Shown here piece by piece: positions 35,691 through 46,589 of a stretch of DNA of 64,000 bases. The stretch's first letter is position 1; every line of letters begins with the position of its first letter. The DNA comes from Cherax quadricarinatus (Eukaryota > Arthropoda > Malacostraca > Decapoda > Parastacidae). The stretch spans positions 35,590,084 to 35,654,083 of the forward strand of contig NC_091311.1 in the NCBI RefSeq assembly GCF_038502225.1, given 5' to 3'. Under the pieces are notes generated by a model. The model was not told the DNA's origin, searched no databases, and saw nothing but the letters and a program-made list of their open reading frames with translations. The position numbers were made by a program, and so were the translations under genes.

Positions 35691-36073
35691 CGGAGAGTTG
35701 TAGTTCCTCGAATCAAACCTAATTAAGTCCCATTTCCCTGGTGCTATATGACTCCTACCACACGAGGGTCATTAAGGCTGTACGTCACCTGCTCACCACC
35801 AATCAAATACACTCTAAAATCTAAGAATGAGAATAAAGTAAATTCTCAGTGTATATACACTGAAAGACATACATCTCTCGTATGTACAATTGTTTATATA
35901 GTGGTGCTGCAGGGGAAGTCTTGGGGTTGGCTGCTGTGTTGTGTTACAAAGTGCGCTGGTGGGCATCCTGGTTGACCCTTGTCACATTGAGTGAGAGGTA
36001 CGACCCCTGTGTTTCCCCCTTCACGTGTTGTGTCACAGTGTGTGAGAGGTACTACCCCTGTGTTCCTCTTTTA
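35691..36073. other. No gene seen; short duplication
   Basis: Two copies of GTGAGAGGTACGACCCCTGT and its TACTACCCC variant about 60 bp apart (35990, 36042). Confidence 0.4.
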
Positions 36074-36075
36074 CA

Positions 36076-36324
36076 ATGGAGACTCAGGTAGAGAAGCGAG
36101 GGGTCTCATGTTGGACGTCTCAGTGTGGTTGTAAGTCTCCAGAGACATTGAAGCCGACTGGTAAAGAAATGGAAATTGTCCAGACAGTCTTGAACCATCT
36201 AGCAAACAAATTGATTTTTTTCCAAGCCCATCTTAAGGCATTTGACAAACAAATGGATTTTTTCCAGCCTATCCTAAGGCGACAAACAAATGGACGAAAA
36301 ACAAATGGAACTCTTCCAGCCTAA
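36076..36324 (+). other. Open frame of 82 codons, doubtful
   Basis: Starts METQVEKRGVSC and contains internal similarity between FFQAHLKAFDKQMDF and FFQPILRRQ. The DNA shows a ~45-bp loose repetition (AACAAATGGA). No domain recognised, no matching splice context. Probably a decayed element or chance. Confidence 0.2.
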
Positions 36325-36330
36325 CATATG

Positions 36331-36814
36331 GCGTCTGGCGAACAAACGGAATCTTTCCAGCCTGTCTTAAGTCGTCTATCATCAGCTCTCAGAAACTAGT
36401 GTAGAGATCATAGAGACGCTGGTCGTCGTGACTAATGAACTCAGAAGTGACGTGGAATGTGACCATTGCTAAAGTAGCGTATATCCATGAGTTGGGAATT
36501 ATCCAGTCCTTGAGGGAAGGGCAGTGGAGAGGTAGAAATTAAGTGATGAGCTGTCTGAGAGACCGAGAGATGTGTTCTACCCAGGGATGGGTACTATTGC
36601 TCTATCCAAAGGTGGGTACTTTTTTTTTATTCTTCACAGAGGTGGGTACCTCAGAGTTTTTTTTTAAGAGGTGGGCACAAGTGGAAGCAGGTGCTGAAAG
36701 AGTGGGCAGCAGGTGGTAGTAGTGCGAGCAGCACAGGTGATGGGGCAGTGTAGGCAACAGATGTGGGTCTACTAACCTGCCCAGGGTAATGCTTACAAGA
36801 CACAGGAAACTGTG
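36331..36814. other. No gene seen
   Basis: Unique sequence with GAGGTGGGTAC recurrences near 36610-36670. Confidence 0.35.
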
Positions 36815-36818
36815 AAGG

Positions 36819-36930
<112 letters not shown>

Positions 36931-36981
36931 TGCAGGTTAAGGGACCAGGGAAGCTTTGTTAAGGATCCTAATGCTCTTACT

Positions 36982-37016
<35 letters not shown>

Positions 37017-37017
<1 letters not shown>

Positions 37018-37846
37018 AGACACCTGCTTCTAGTGAGACCATGTGTGTTGGGAAAGATATATGCGGTAAGTGGCATGGGTAAGGGCGTGTGGGTTTGACG
37101 TGGGTGGATGTGAGACCGTGAGAGGGTGTTAGAGGGCGTGTGGGCGCAATAAGAGCATGGTACCGACGCCAAGGTGGGTGTGGACCAGAATTCTGGACAT
37201 CTGTGAGGTTGTTAGTAGCAGAGTTAATCCCCCTCCCCTCCTTCTCCCCGGTCACATGTAGTGTAAGTGGTAACCCAATAATCATCAGGTATTGATGCTG
37301 CAACTGTTCATTCTGCTGCAGTTCCTCCTCCTCCTCCTCCTCCTCCCGCTGACGGAGAGACAGGAGCATCGCCGATCTTATAACAGTTGAGGTTCCTAGT
37401 GGAATTAGATCGCGTGCTGGACCACCCCGCCCGCAGCATCCAGTTTCACACCAGATGCTCGCTCGCCTGGTCCATCGTTCCCCCGCACAACACATGTCCC
37501 GCTGGACCGCCAGGCGCACTGTTTTATATGCTAATTAACAGTCGTTACTCTGTGGCTAACCTAATGTTTCTTCGCGATCTTGATTAAAAATAACTAGAGA
37601 TCCTAATTGGTGAAAACTAGGACTTACCTAGTTTAGAAATTGTATATGAAGTTATGCATCCTGTACGTCGTGATCATGTCTCTCCCAGTCTTCCTGTCTC
37701 ACACAGACTCCAGGCTCACACATTTGATGCTAACTCTGTGTCTGTCAATATATAAAAGGGATATTTTCATGATCTTGATCCTAGGAGTTAGAGCTCCTCT
37801 TCTTCGGATTGAGTCCCCTACGGATTTAGCATTTCCTAGTAAATGT
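37017..37846. other. No gene supported
   Basis: Unique sequence. A - frame of 180 codons at 36977-37519 contains an EEEEEEEE run from (CTC)n and low-complexity ends; it has no splice or domain support. Confidence 0.35.
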
Positions 37847-37870
37847 TGTAATAATAATAATAATAATAAC

Positions 37871-37915
<45 letters not shown>

Positions 37916-37916
37916 T
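37847..37916. repeat. (AAT)n microsatellite
   Basis: Ends about 12 bp before the splice acceptor of exon 3. Confidence 0.97.
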
Positions 37917-37928
37917 TCTCTTTTTCAG

Positions 37929-38027
37929 GTGTCTACTATACGTGAGGACTTCGACGACCTTCTGAAGGCGCTGCCGGAGGGCACGGTGTCAGGCACCCCA
38001 GTCCCGATCTCCATGCAGACTGACCAG
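37929..38027 (+). CDS. Exon 3 of the coiled-coil protein gene
   Basis: Acceptor TTTCTCTTTTTCAG ends at 37928, with a strong polypyrimidine tract. Donor CAG/GTGGGTG follows 38027. The exon is 99 bp, 33 codons, phase 0 at both ends: VSTIREDFDDLLKALPEG, then TVSGTPVPISMQTDQ. The first half is helical and acidic, the second looks like a flexible Pro/Thr/Ser linker. The last seven bases (TGACCAG) plus the first 15 of the intron form a 22-bp unit repeated at 38043, 38065 and 38087, so the exon end lies inside a tandem repeat, and the 6-kb 27-bp array begins straight after. Splicing at the repeated copies would add 22 or 44 bases and shift the frame. Confidence 0.75.
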
Positions 38028-38093
38028 GTGGGTGGTGCAGGGTGACCAGGTGGGTGGTGCAGGGTGACCAGGTGGGTGGTGCAGGGTGACCAG
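38021..38093 (+). repeat. 22-bp repeat spanning the exon 3 / intron junction, ~3.3 copies
   Basis: TGACCAG/GTGGGTGGTGCAG occurs at 38021, 38043 and 38065. The fourth TGACCAG (38087-38093) is followed by GAGGG, so its donor is lost. Confidence 0.95.
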
Positions 38094-41000
38094 GAGGGTT
38101 GTGGTATTGGAGGACAAGTGGGTGGTGGGGTGGTTGGAGAGCGTGTGGGTGGTGGGGTGGTTGGAGTGCATGTGGGTGGTGAGGGTGGTTGGAGAGCATG
38201 TGGGTAGTAGGGTGGTTGGAGAGCATGTGGGTGGTGGGAGAGGTTGGAGAGCATGTTGGTGGTGAGGGTGGTTGGAGAGCAGGTGGGTGGTGGTGGTGCT
38301 TGGAGAGCATATGGGTGGTGGGGGTGATTGCAGAGCATGTGGGTGGTGAGGTAGTTGGATAGCATGTGGGTGGTGGGGTGGTTGGAGAGCATGTGGGTGG
38401 TGGGGTGGTTGGAGAGCAAGTGGGTGGTAGGGTGGATGGAGAGCATGTTGGTGGTGAGGGTGGTTGGAGAGCAGGTGGGTGGTGGTGGTGTTTGGAGAGC
38501 ATGTGGGTGGTGGGGGTGATAGCAGAGCATGTGGGTGGTGGGGGTGGTTGGAGAGCAGGTGGGTGGTGGTGGTGGGGGCGGTTGCAGAGCATGTGGGTGG
38601 TGGGGTGGTTGGAGAACATGTGGGTGGTGGGGGTGGTTGGAGAGCATGTGGGTCGTAGGGTGGTTGGAGAGTATGTTGGTGGTGAGGGTGGTTGGAGAGC
38701 AGGTGGGTAGTGGTGGTGGTTGGAGAGCATGTGGGTGATGGGGGTGATTGCAGAGCATGCGGGTGGTGGGGTGGTTGGAGAGCAGGTGGGTGGTGGGGTG
38801 GTTGGAGAACATGTGGGTGGTGGGAGTGGTTGGAGAGCAACTGGGTGGTGGGGTGGTTGGATAGCAGGTGGGTGGTGGGGTGGTTGGATAGTAGGTGGGG
38901 GGTGGGGTGGTTGGAGTGCTGGTGGGTGGTGGGGTGGTTGGAGTGCATGTGGGTGGTGAGTGTGGTTGGAGAGCAGGTGGGTGGTGGGGTGGTTGGAGAG
39001 TATATGGGTGGTGGGGTGGTTGGATAGCAGGTGGGTGGTGGGGTGGCTGGAGAGCATGTGGGTGGTGGGTGTGGTCGGAGAGAATGTGGGTGGTGGGGTG
39101 GCTGGAGACCAGGTGGGTGGTGGGAGTGGTTGGAGAGCAGGTGGGTGGTGGGGTGGTTGGAGAGCAGGTGGGTGGTGGGGTGGCTGGAGAGCAGGTTGGT
39201 GGTGGGGTGGTTGGAGAGAATGTGGGTGGTGAGGTGGTTGGAGAGCAGGTGGGTGGTGGGGGTGGGTGGAGAGCAGGTGGGTGGTGGGGTGGTTGGAGAG
39301 CAGGTGGGTGGTGGGGTGGTTGGAGAGCAGGTGGGTGGTGGGGTGGTTGGAGAGCATGTGGGTGGTGGGGGTGGTTGGAGAGCAGGTGGGTGGTGGGGTG
39401 GTTGGAGAGCATGTGGGTGGTGGGAGTGGTTGGAGAGCATGTTGGTGGTGGGGGTGGTTGGAGAACAGGTGGGTGGTGGGGTGGTTGGAGAGCAGGTGGG
39501 TGGTGGGTGGTTGGAGAGCAGGTGGGTGGTTGGGTGGTTGGAGAGCAGGTGGGTGGTGGGAGTGGTTGGAGAGCAGATGGGTGGTGGGTGTGGTTGGAGA
39601 GAAGGTGGGTGGTGGGGTGGCTGGAGAGCAGGTGGGTGGTGGGGTGTTTGGAGAGCATGTGGGTGGAGGGGTGGCTGGAGAGCAGGTTGGTGGTGGGGTG
39701 GTTGGAGAGCATGTGGGTGGTGGGTGTGGTTTGAGAGCATGTGGGTGGTGGGGTGGTTGGAGAGCAGGTGGGTGGCGGGGTGGTTGGAGAGCATGTGGGT
39801 GGTGGGAGTGGTTGGAGAGCAGGTGGGTGGTGGTGTGGTTGGAGAGCAGGTGGGTGGTGGGGTGGTTGGAGAGCATGTGGGTGGTGGGGTGGTTGGAGAG
39901 CAGGTGGGTGGTGGGGTGGTTGGAGAGCAGGTGGGTGGTGGGGTGTTTGGATAGCAGGTGGGTGGTGGGGTGGTTGGAGAGCAGGTGGGTGTTGGGGTGG
40001 TTGGATAGCAGGTGGGTGGTGGGGTGGTTGGAGAGCAGGTGGGTGGTGGGGTGGTTGGAGAGCAGGTGGGGTGGTGGGGTGGTTGGAGAGCAGGTGGGTG
40101 GTGGGGTGGTTGGAGAGCAGGTGGGTGGTGGGGTGGTTGGATAGCAGGTGGGTGGTGGGGTGGTTTGAGAGCAGGTGGGTGGTGGGGTGGTTGGAGAGCA
40201 GGTGGGTGGTGGGGTGGTTGGAGAGCAGGTGGGTGGTAGGGTGGTTGGAGAGCAGGTGGGTGGTGGGGTGGCTGGAGAGCAGGTTGTGTGGGTGGGGTGT
40301 GTTGGAGCAGAATGTGGGTGGTGGAGAGCAGGTGGGTGGTGGGGTGGTTGGAGAGCAGGTGGGTGGGGGGGTGGTTGGAGAGCATGTGGGTGGTGGGGTG
40401 GTTGGAGCAGGTGGGTGGTGGGGTGGTTGGAGAGCAGGTGGGTGGTGGGGTGGTTGGAGAGCAGGTGGGTGGTGGGGTGGTTGGAGAGCAGGTGGGTGGT
40501 GGGGTGGTTGGAGAGCAGGTGGGTGGTGGGGTGGTTGGAGAGCAGGTGGGTGGTGGGGGGGTTGGAGAGCTGGTGGGTGGTGGGGTGGTTGGAGAGCAGG
40601 TGGGTGGTGGGGTGGTTGGAGAGCAGGTGGGTGGAGGGGTGGTTGGAGAGCAGGTGGGTGGTGGGGTGGGTGGAGAGCAGGTGGGTGGTGGGGTAGTTGG
40701 AGAGCAGGTGGGTGGTGGGGTGGGTGGAGAGCAGGTGGGTGGTGGGGTAGTTGGAGAGCATGTGGGTGGTGGGGTGGTTGGAGAGCAGGTGGGTGGTGGG
40801 GTGGTTGGAGAGCATGTGGGTGGTGGGGGTGGTTGGAGAGCAGGTGGGTGGTGGGGATTGGAGAGCAGGTTGGTGGGGTGGTTGGAGAGCAGGTGGGTGG
40901 TGGGGTGGTTGGAGAGCAGGTGGGTGGTGGGTGTGGCTGGAGAGCAGGGGGGTGGTGGGGTGATTGCAGAGCATGAGGGTGGTGGGGTGGTTGGAGAGCA

Positions 41001-44000
41001 TGTGGGTGGTAGGGTGGTTGGAGAGCAGGTGGGAGGTGGTGGTGCTTGGAGAGCATGTGGGTACTGGGGTGGTTGGAGAGCATGTGGGTGGTGGGGGTAG
41101 TTGGAGAGCATGTGGGTGGTGGGGTGGTTGGAGAGCATGTGGGTGGTGGGGTGGTTGGAGAGCAGGTGGGTGGTGGGGTGGTTGGAGAGCATGTTGGTGG
41201 TGGGGTGGTTGGAGAGCATGTGGGTGGTCGGGTGGTTGGAGAGCATATGGGTGGTGGGGTGGTTGGAGAGCAGGTGGGTGGTGGGGTGGTTGGAGAGCAT
41301 GTGGGTGGTGGGGTGGTTGGAGAGCATGTGGGTGGTAGGGTGGTTGGAGAGCAGGTGGGAGGTGGTGGTGCTTGGAGAGCATGTGGGTGGTGGGGTGGTA
41401 GGAGAGCAGGTGGGTGGTGGGTGTGGTTGGAGAGCAGGTGGGTGGTGGGGTGGTTGGAGAGCAGGTGGGTGGTGGGGTGGTTGGAGAGCAGGTGGGTGGT
41501 GGGTGTGGTTTGGAGAGCAGGGGGGTGGTGGGGTGGTTGGAGAGCAGGTGTGTGGTGGGTGTGGTTGGAGAGCAGGTGGGTGGTGGGTGTGGTTGGAGAG
41601 CAGGTGGGTGGTGGGGTGGTTGGAGAGCAGGTGGGTGGTGGGGTGGTTGGAGAGCAGGTGGGTGGTGGGGTGGTTGGAGAGCATGTGGGTGGTGGGGTGG
41701 TTGGAGAGCATGTGGGTGGTGGGGTGGTTGGAGAGCATGTGGGTGGTGGGGTGGTTGGAGAGCAGGTGGGTGGTGGGGTGGTTGGAGAGCATGTTGGTGG
41801 TGGGGTGGTTGGAGAGCATGTGGGTGGTGGGGTGGTTGGAGAGCATGTGGGTGGTGGGGTGGTTGGAGAGCAGGTGGGTGGTGGGGTGGTTGGAGAGCAT
41901 GTGGGTGGTGGGGTGGTTGGAGAGCATGTGGGTGGTGGGGTGGTTGGAGAGCAGGTGGGTGGTGGGGTGGTTGGAGAGCAGGTGGGTGGTGGGGTGGTTG
42001 GAGAGCAGGTGGGTGGTGGGTGTGGTTGGAGAGCAGGTGGGTGGTGGGGTGGTTGGAGAGCAGGTGGGTGGTGGGGTGGTTGGAGAGCAGGTGGGTGGTG
42101 GGTGTGGTTGGAGAGCAGGGGGCTGGTGAGGTGGTTGAAGAGCAGGTGGGTGGTGGGTGTGGTTGGAGAGCAGGTGGGTGGTGGGTGTGGTTGGAGAGCA
42201 GGTGGGTGGTGGGGTGGTTGGAGAGCAGGTGGGTGGTGGGGTGGTTGGAGAGCAGGTGGGTGGTGGGTGTGGTTGGAGAGCAGGTGGGTGGTGGGTGTGG
42301 TTGGAGAGCAGGTGGGTGTGGTTGGAGAGCAGGTGGGTGGTGGGTGTGGTTGGAGAGCAGGTGGGTGGTGGGTGTGGTTGGAGAGCAGGTGGGTGGTGGG
42401 GTGGTTGGAGAGCAGGTGGGTGGTGGGGTGGTTGGAGAGCATGTGGGTGGTGGGGTGGTTGGAGAGCAGGTGGGTGGTGGGGTGGTTGGAGAGCAGGTGG
42501 GTGGTGGGGTGGTTGGAGAGCAGGTGGGTGGTGGGGTGGTTGGAGAGCAGGTGGGTGGTGGGGGTGGTTGGAGAGTAGGTGGGTGGTGGGGTGGTTGGAG
42601 AGCAGGAGGGTGGTGGGTGTGGTTGGAGAGCAGGTGGGTGGTGGGGTGGTTGGAGAGCAGGTGGGGGGTGGGGTGGTTGGAGAGCAGGTGGGTGGTGGGT
42701 GTGGTTGGAGAGCAGGTGGGTGGTGGGGTTGTTGGAGAGCATGTGGGTGGTGGGGTGGTTGGAGAGCATGTGGGTGGTGGGGTGGTTGGAGAGCATGTGG
42801 GTGGTGAGGTGGTTGGAGAGCAGGTGGGTGGTGGGGTGGTTGGAGAGCAAGTGGGTGGTGGGGTGGTTGGAGAGCAGGTGGGTGGTGGGGTGGTTGGAGA
42901 GCAGGTGGGTGGTGGGGTGCTTGGAGAGCAGGTGGGTGGTGGGGTGGTTGGAGAGCAGGTGGGTGGTGGGGTGGTTGGAGAGCAGGTGGGTGGTGGGGTG
43001 GTTGGAGAGCAGGTGGGTGGTGGGGTGGTTGGAGAGCAGGTGGGTGGTGGGGTGGTTGGAGAGCAGGTGGGTGGTGGGGTGGTTGGAGAGCAGGTGGGTG
43101 GTGGGGTGGTTGGAGAGCAGGTGGGTGGTGGGGTGGTTGGAGAGCAGGTGGGTGGTGGGGTGGTTGGAGAGCAGGTGGGTGGTGGGGTGGTTGGAGAGCA
43201 CGTGGGTGGTGGGGTGGTTGGAGAGCAAGTGGGTGGTGGGGTGGTTGGAGAGCAGGTGGGTGGTGGGGGTGGTTGAAGAGCAGGTGGGTGGTGGGGTGGT
43301 TGGAGAGCAGGTGGGTGGTGGGGTGGTTGGAGAGCAAGTGGGTGGTGGGGTGGTTGGAGAGCAGGTGGGTGGTGGGGTGGATGAAGAGCAGGTGGGTGGT
43401 GGGGTGGTTGGAGAGCAGGTGGGTGGTGGGGTGGTTGGAGAGCATGTGGGTGGTGGGGTGGTTGGAGAGCAGGTGGGTGGTGGGGTGGTTGGAGAGCATG
43501 TGGGTGGTGGGGTGGTTGGAGAGCAGGTGGGTGGTGGGGTGGTTGGAGAGCAGGTGGGTGGTGGGGTGGTTGGAGAGCATGTGGGTGGTGGGGTGGTTGG
43601 AGAGCAGGTGGGTGGTGGGGTGGTTGAAGAGCAGGTGGGTGGTGGGGTGGTTGGAGAGCAGGGGGGTGGTGGGGTGGTTGGAGAGCAGGTGGGTGGTGGG
43701 GTGGTTGGAGAGCATGTGGGTGGTGGGGTGGTTGGAGAGCAGGTGGGTGGTGGGGTGGTTGGAGAGCAGGTGGGTGGTGGGGTGGTTGGAGAGCAGGGGG
43801 TGGTGGGGTGGTTGGAGAGCAGGTGGGTGGTGGGGTGGTTGGAGAGCATGTGGGTGGTGGGGTGGTTGGAGAGCAGGTGGGTGGTGGGGTGGTTGGAGAG
43901 CAGGTGGGTGGTGGGGTGGTTGGAGAGCAGGGGGGGTGGTGGGGTGGTTGGAGAGCAGGTGGGTGGTGGGGTGGTTGGAGAGCAGGTGGGTGGTGGGGTG

Positions 44001-44085
44001 GTTGGAGAGCAGGTGGGTGGTGGGGTGGTTGGAGAGCAGGTGGGTGGTGGGGTGGTTGGAGAGCAGGTGGGTGGTAGGGGTCTTA
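38094..44085 (+). repeat. 27-bp G-rich minisatellite, ~220 copies
   Basis: Unit of 27 (some 28) bp made of GTGGGTGGTGGGGTGGTTGG plus AGAGCAG. Copy number is estimated from length. Left copies (to ~40.0 kb) are diverged, with many AGAGCAT variants and 28-bp units; right copies (42.8-44.07 kb) are almost uniform. A period divisible by three leaves all frames open, producing apparent ORFs of up to 2067 codons on the - strand and 518-620 on the +. These are artefacts. The + strand, which is the sense strand of the host gene, has closely spaced G-runs. Confidence 0.98.
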
Positions 44086-44234
44086 CAGTGGGTGTTGGAA
44101 ATATATTTAGAATTATCATCGTAATCACATCTTAGGTTGTGACTTATATCTTCTCAGAGATGCTCTTCTAAATACAACCATTTGGTATACCATCTTGCAT
44201 GGATTTCCAGAGTTTTTCTACTTTAGCAGGCTTG

Positions 44235-44440
44235 TCTGTGCTTGCCTGGCCAGCCAGGCTGTTGCGGCTAGCGTCTCACTGACCAACATGAATATCACAT
44301 CCTGGCTGATCCGGGCCTTGTCGGAGTAAATTCCTCATGAAGACTTCTACACTTGTTCTGACAGTGTTTCTAATACTTTCGAACAAATTAATGAATAGTC
44401 TGGGGCCATGGATGTTGATACAATGTCTTTATATTGTGCC
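44235..44440 (-). mobile_element. LINE C-terminal fragment, diverged
   Basis: The - strand reads HGPRLFINLFESIRNTVRTS, then GPDQPGCDIHVGQ, a stop, and DASRNSLAGQAS, aligning with the 28549 copy. 44086-44234 shows no feature. Confidence 0.65.
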
Positions 44441-44504
44441 CACAGCGCTCCTGCTTTTCACTGGGTTTATTTTACGTTTTCTTCCACAACTGGAAAATAG
44501 GAAT

Positions 44505-44870
44505 AAATAACGTGCTAAAAAATATCAAGCCAAGACATGACTCGCAGCAATGGTTTTAAGTTGGTAAAATTCAGATTCAGGAAATATACAGGAAAGCACT
44601 GGTTTGGCAGCAGAGTTGTGGATGAGTGGAACAAACTCCCGAGTACCGTCATAGAAGCTTCAATGTTGTATACTTTTAAAAATAGGTTAGATAAATTCAC
44701 GAATGGGTGTGGGTGGGTGTGAGATGGACCTGACTAGCTTGTGTTGATGGGTCTGATGCTGAGCTCCTTCCTTAACAGGGTGTGACCTGCCCTGGCTAGC
44801 CTTGGGCCGGTGGGTGACTTGGACCTGCCTCGCGTGGGCCAGTAGGCCTATGTTGTTAAGGCAGTGTGTA
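44505..44870 (+). mobile_element. CR1-like LINE 3' end with ORF2 C-terminus
   Basis: The frame 44537-44722 reads FKLVKFRFRKYTGKHWFGSR, VVDEWNKLPSTVIEAS, TFKNRLDKF, stop. The pattern F..RVV..WN.LP..V..A.....FK.RLDK is typical of the extreme C-terminus of CR1/L2-type LINEs. The 3' UTR includes GACCTGCCTCGCGTGGGCCA and GTAGGCCTATG; the TTCTTATG tail is not retained. Heavily 5'-truncated. Confidence 0.7.
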
Positions 44871-44904
44871 GATATGGAACCAGGCCCTTATGTACCTGCT
44901 ACAT

Positions 44905-45548
44905 ATACATTATCCTGTATTTCTCTCTCTCTCTCACTCCAGTGAGTTCGTATTTAGAATCATGAAGCATTCCATGTAATTTAAATATTTTATTAACGCT
45001 GTTAAGCCTTGAACAATCTCTGTATGTGTTTCAGTTCTGATATCTCTCCTGCCCTTAATGGAGCCGTCAACTCTGAAGAATATTTCTAGCGAGAGAGCAC
45101 AAGCGATTTGCTTAGCGTCACTCTTGACATTACTTCCCTTGTTTTGAAAGTTTCCATTATCCACCCCAACATTTTCCTGGCCTTTGTAATATTTTCATTA
45201 TTGTGTTCTTTAAAAGACAAATCAGCTGACTTCATTATACCCAGGTCCTTCAAAAGTTTCTTTCGCTCTGATTGGTGATCTCGTGTTTTAGGTCTAGTGT
45301 TCCTTTACTGACTTCTTCCTTCTTTCCCTCTCTATCATCTTGGAACGTGTCACCATTGGAAGACTTTGTTTATATCTTGCAATTTCTCAGTGTCTTCTAC
45401 CGAGGAGACTTTTATGCTTATCATCCGCAGATAATAATGTGAAACTGTGGCGAGTTTATGTATGTCCGCTTTGAGTATGAGAAACAGTAGAGGAACTAAG
45501 ACCGCGCCTTGTGGCGCTCGGTTTTTTACTTCGTTAATGTTAGATTCT
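44905..45548 (-). mobile_element. CR1-like LINE RT, 3' part of a split copy
   Basis: On - from 45518 downward: APQGAVLVPLLFLILKADIH (RT motif B region), SSVEDTEKLQDINKVFQW, then KDLGIMKSADLSFKEH, KARKMLGWIMETFKTRE and EISELKHIQRLF. Several stops are present and the YADD region is lost (SHYYLR). The upstream half of the RT continues at 46158 beyond an inserted ACT block. Confidence 0.65.
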
Positions 45549-45586
45549 CTTTACTACTACTACAACTATTACTACTACTACTACTG

Positions 45587-45619
<33 letters not shown>

Positions 45620-46157
45620 TTGCTACTACTACTATTGCTACTACTACTATTGCTAATACTACGACTACTACTACTAATGCTACTACTATACACAAATAAC
45701 CCGCACATAAAAGAGAGAAGCTTACGACGACGTTTCGGACCGAAACGTCGTCGTAAGTTTCTCTCTTTTATGTGCGGGTTATTTGTGTATCGCTCCAGTC
45801 ACGGTATTGTGCCTTTTTTTTGTTATTTAATGCTACTACTACTACTAATACTATTGCTACTACTACTGCTAATACTATTACTACTACTACTACTGCTAAT
45901 ACTATTGCTACTACTACTACTACTGCTGCTTCTACTACTACTATTACTACTACTACTGCTACTGCTACTACTACTACTACTACTACTACTACTATTGCTA
46001 CTACTACTACTACTGATGCTGCTACTACTACTACTGCTACTGCTTCTACTACTACTATTGCTACTACTACTACTACTACTGCTACTACTACTACTACTAC
46101 TATTACTACTACTACTGCTACTACTACTACTATTGCTGCTACTACTACTACTACTAC
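45549..46157. repeat. (ACT/GCT)n trinucleotide block inside a LINE
   Basis: ACT triplets with TGCT and ATT interruptions on both sides of the palindrome at 45688-45790 and a short unique piece (45791-45830). Confidence 0.95.
45688..45790. repeat. Fold-back element C: 51-bp arms, 1-bp spacer
   Basis: Arms 45688-45738 and 45740-45790 differ at one base (GAAGCTT against GAAACTT) around a single central A. The centre reads CGTTTCGGACCGAAACG. One-arm relative at 27840-27895. Stem II and core I of the hammerhead-like modules are absent, but GAAACGTC is kept. Confidence 0.97.
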
Positions 46158-46345
46158 TCCTGTTCTATTTGTCAGAAAGTTGATATTCCATTTGCTTACT
46201 TTCCTCGTGATACTTTTTGTCCTCATCGTTCATGCGATTAATCTATGATCGCGTTTGTTAAATGCCTTTGCGAAATCCACGTCTGCCCCATCTGCAATTT
46301 GAATTTCTTCTAATGCCTCCGAAATCCTGTTATAATGGTTTAGTG
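46158..46345 (-). mobile_element. CR1-like LINE RT, 5' part of a split copy
   Basis: On -: ISEALEEIQIADGADVDFAK then AFNKRDHRLIA (RT motif A region, usually D.AKAFD), stop, then KVSKWNINFLTNRT. It resumes at 45518 with motif B after the ACT block. Confidence 0.65.
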
Positions 46346-46465
46346 GTTATGTGAAGCATGATCCTCTCGCATCAGTGGTTTCAATACCTGGGTTCTATTT
46401 ACTGCTAGGTGAACAGGGGAGGCAGGTGTTTGGAGAAGCAAACACCTCGGATCACCTGGAGTTGA
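46335..46465 (+). mobile_element. Possible tRNA-like SINE head
   Basis: ATGGTTTAGTGGTTATG resembles an A box, GTGGTTTCAATACCTGG a B box; followed by CTAGGTGAACAGG. Weak. Confidence 0.35.
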
Positions 46466-46589
46466 AACAAGTCGTTTGTTTGTGAGTTGGTATGGAACAG
46501 TGATGGTGGGAGGGGAGAGAAAGAGGGAGAGTAGACGAAGAGTTAGGGTAGGTGGGAGGGAATATTCAGAGGGAGGGGTGATAAGGAGG

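Noticed and set aside
36977..37519. 180-codon - strand ORF with a poly-Glu run
   Set aside because: The Glu run is (CTC)n read backwards and the C-terminus is (CT)n; the middle has no recognised domain or splice signals.
37925..44128. Very long open frames (up to 2067 codons on -, 518-620 on +) rich in Pro/Thr/His/Cys or Gly/Trp/Val
   Set aside because: They come from a 27-bp repeat whose length is divisible by three, so all frames stay open on both strands. No splice, promoter or domain support.
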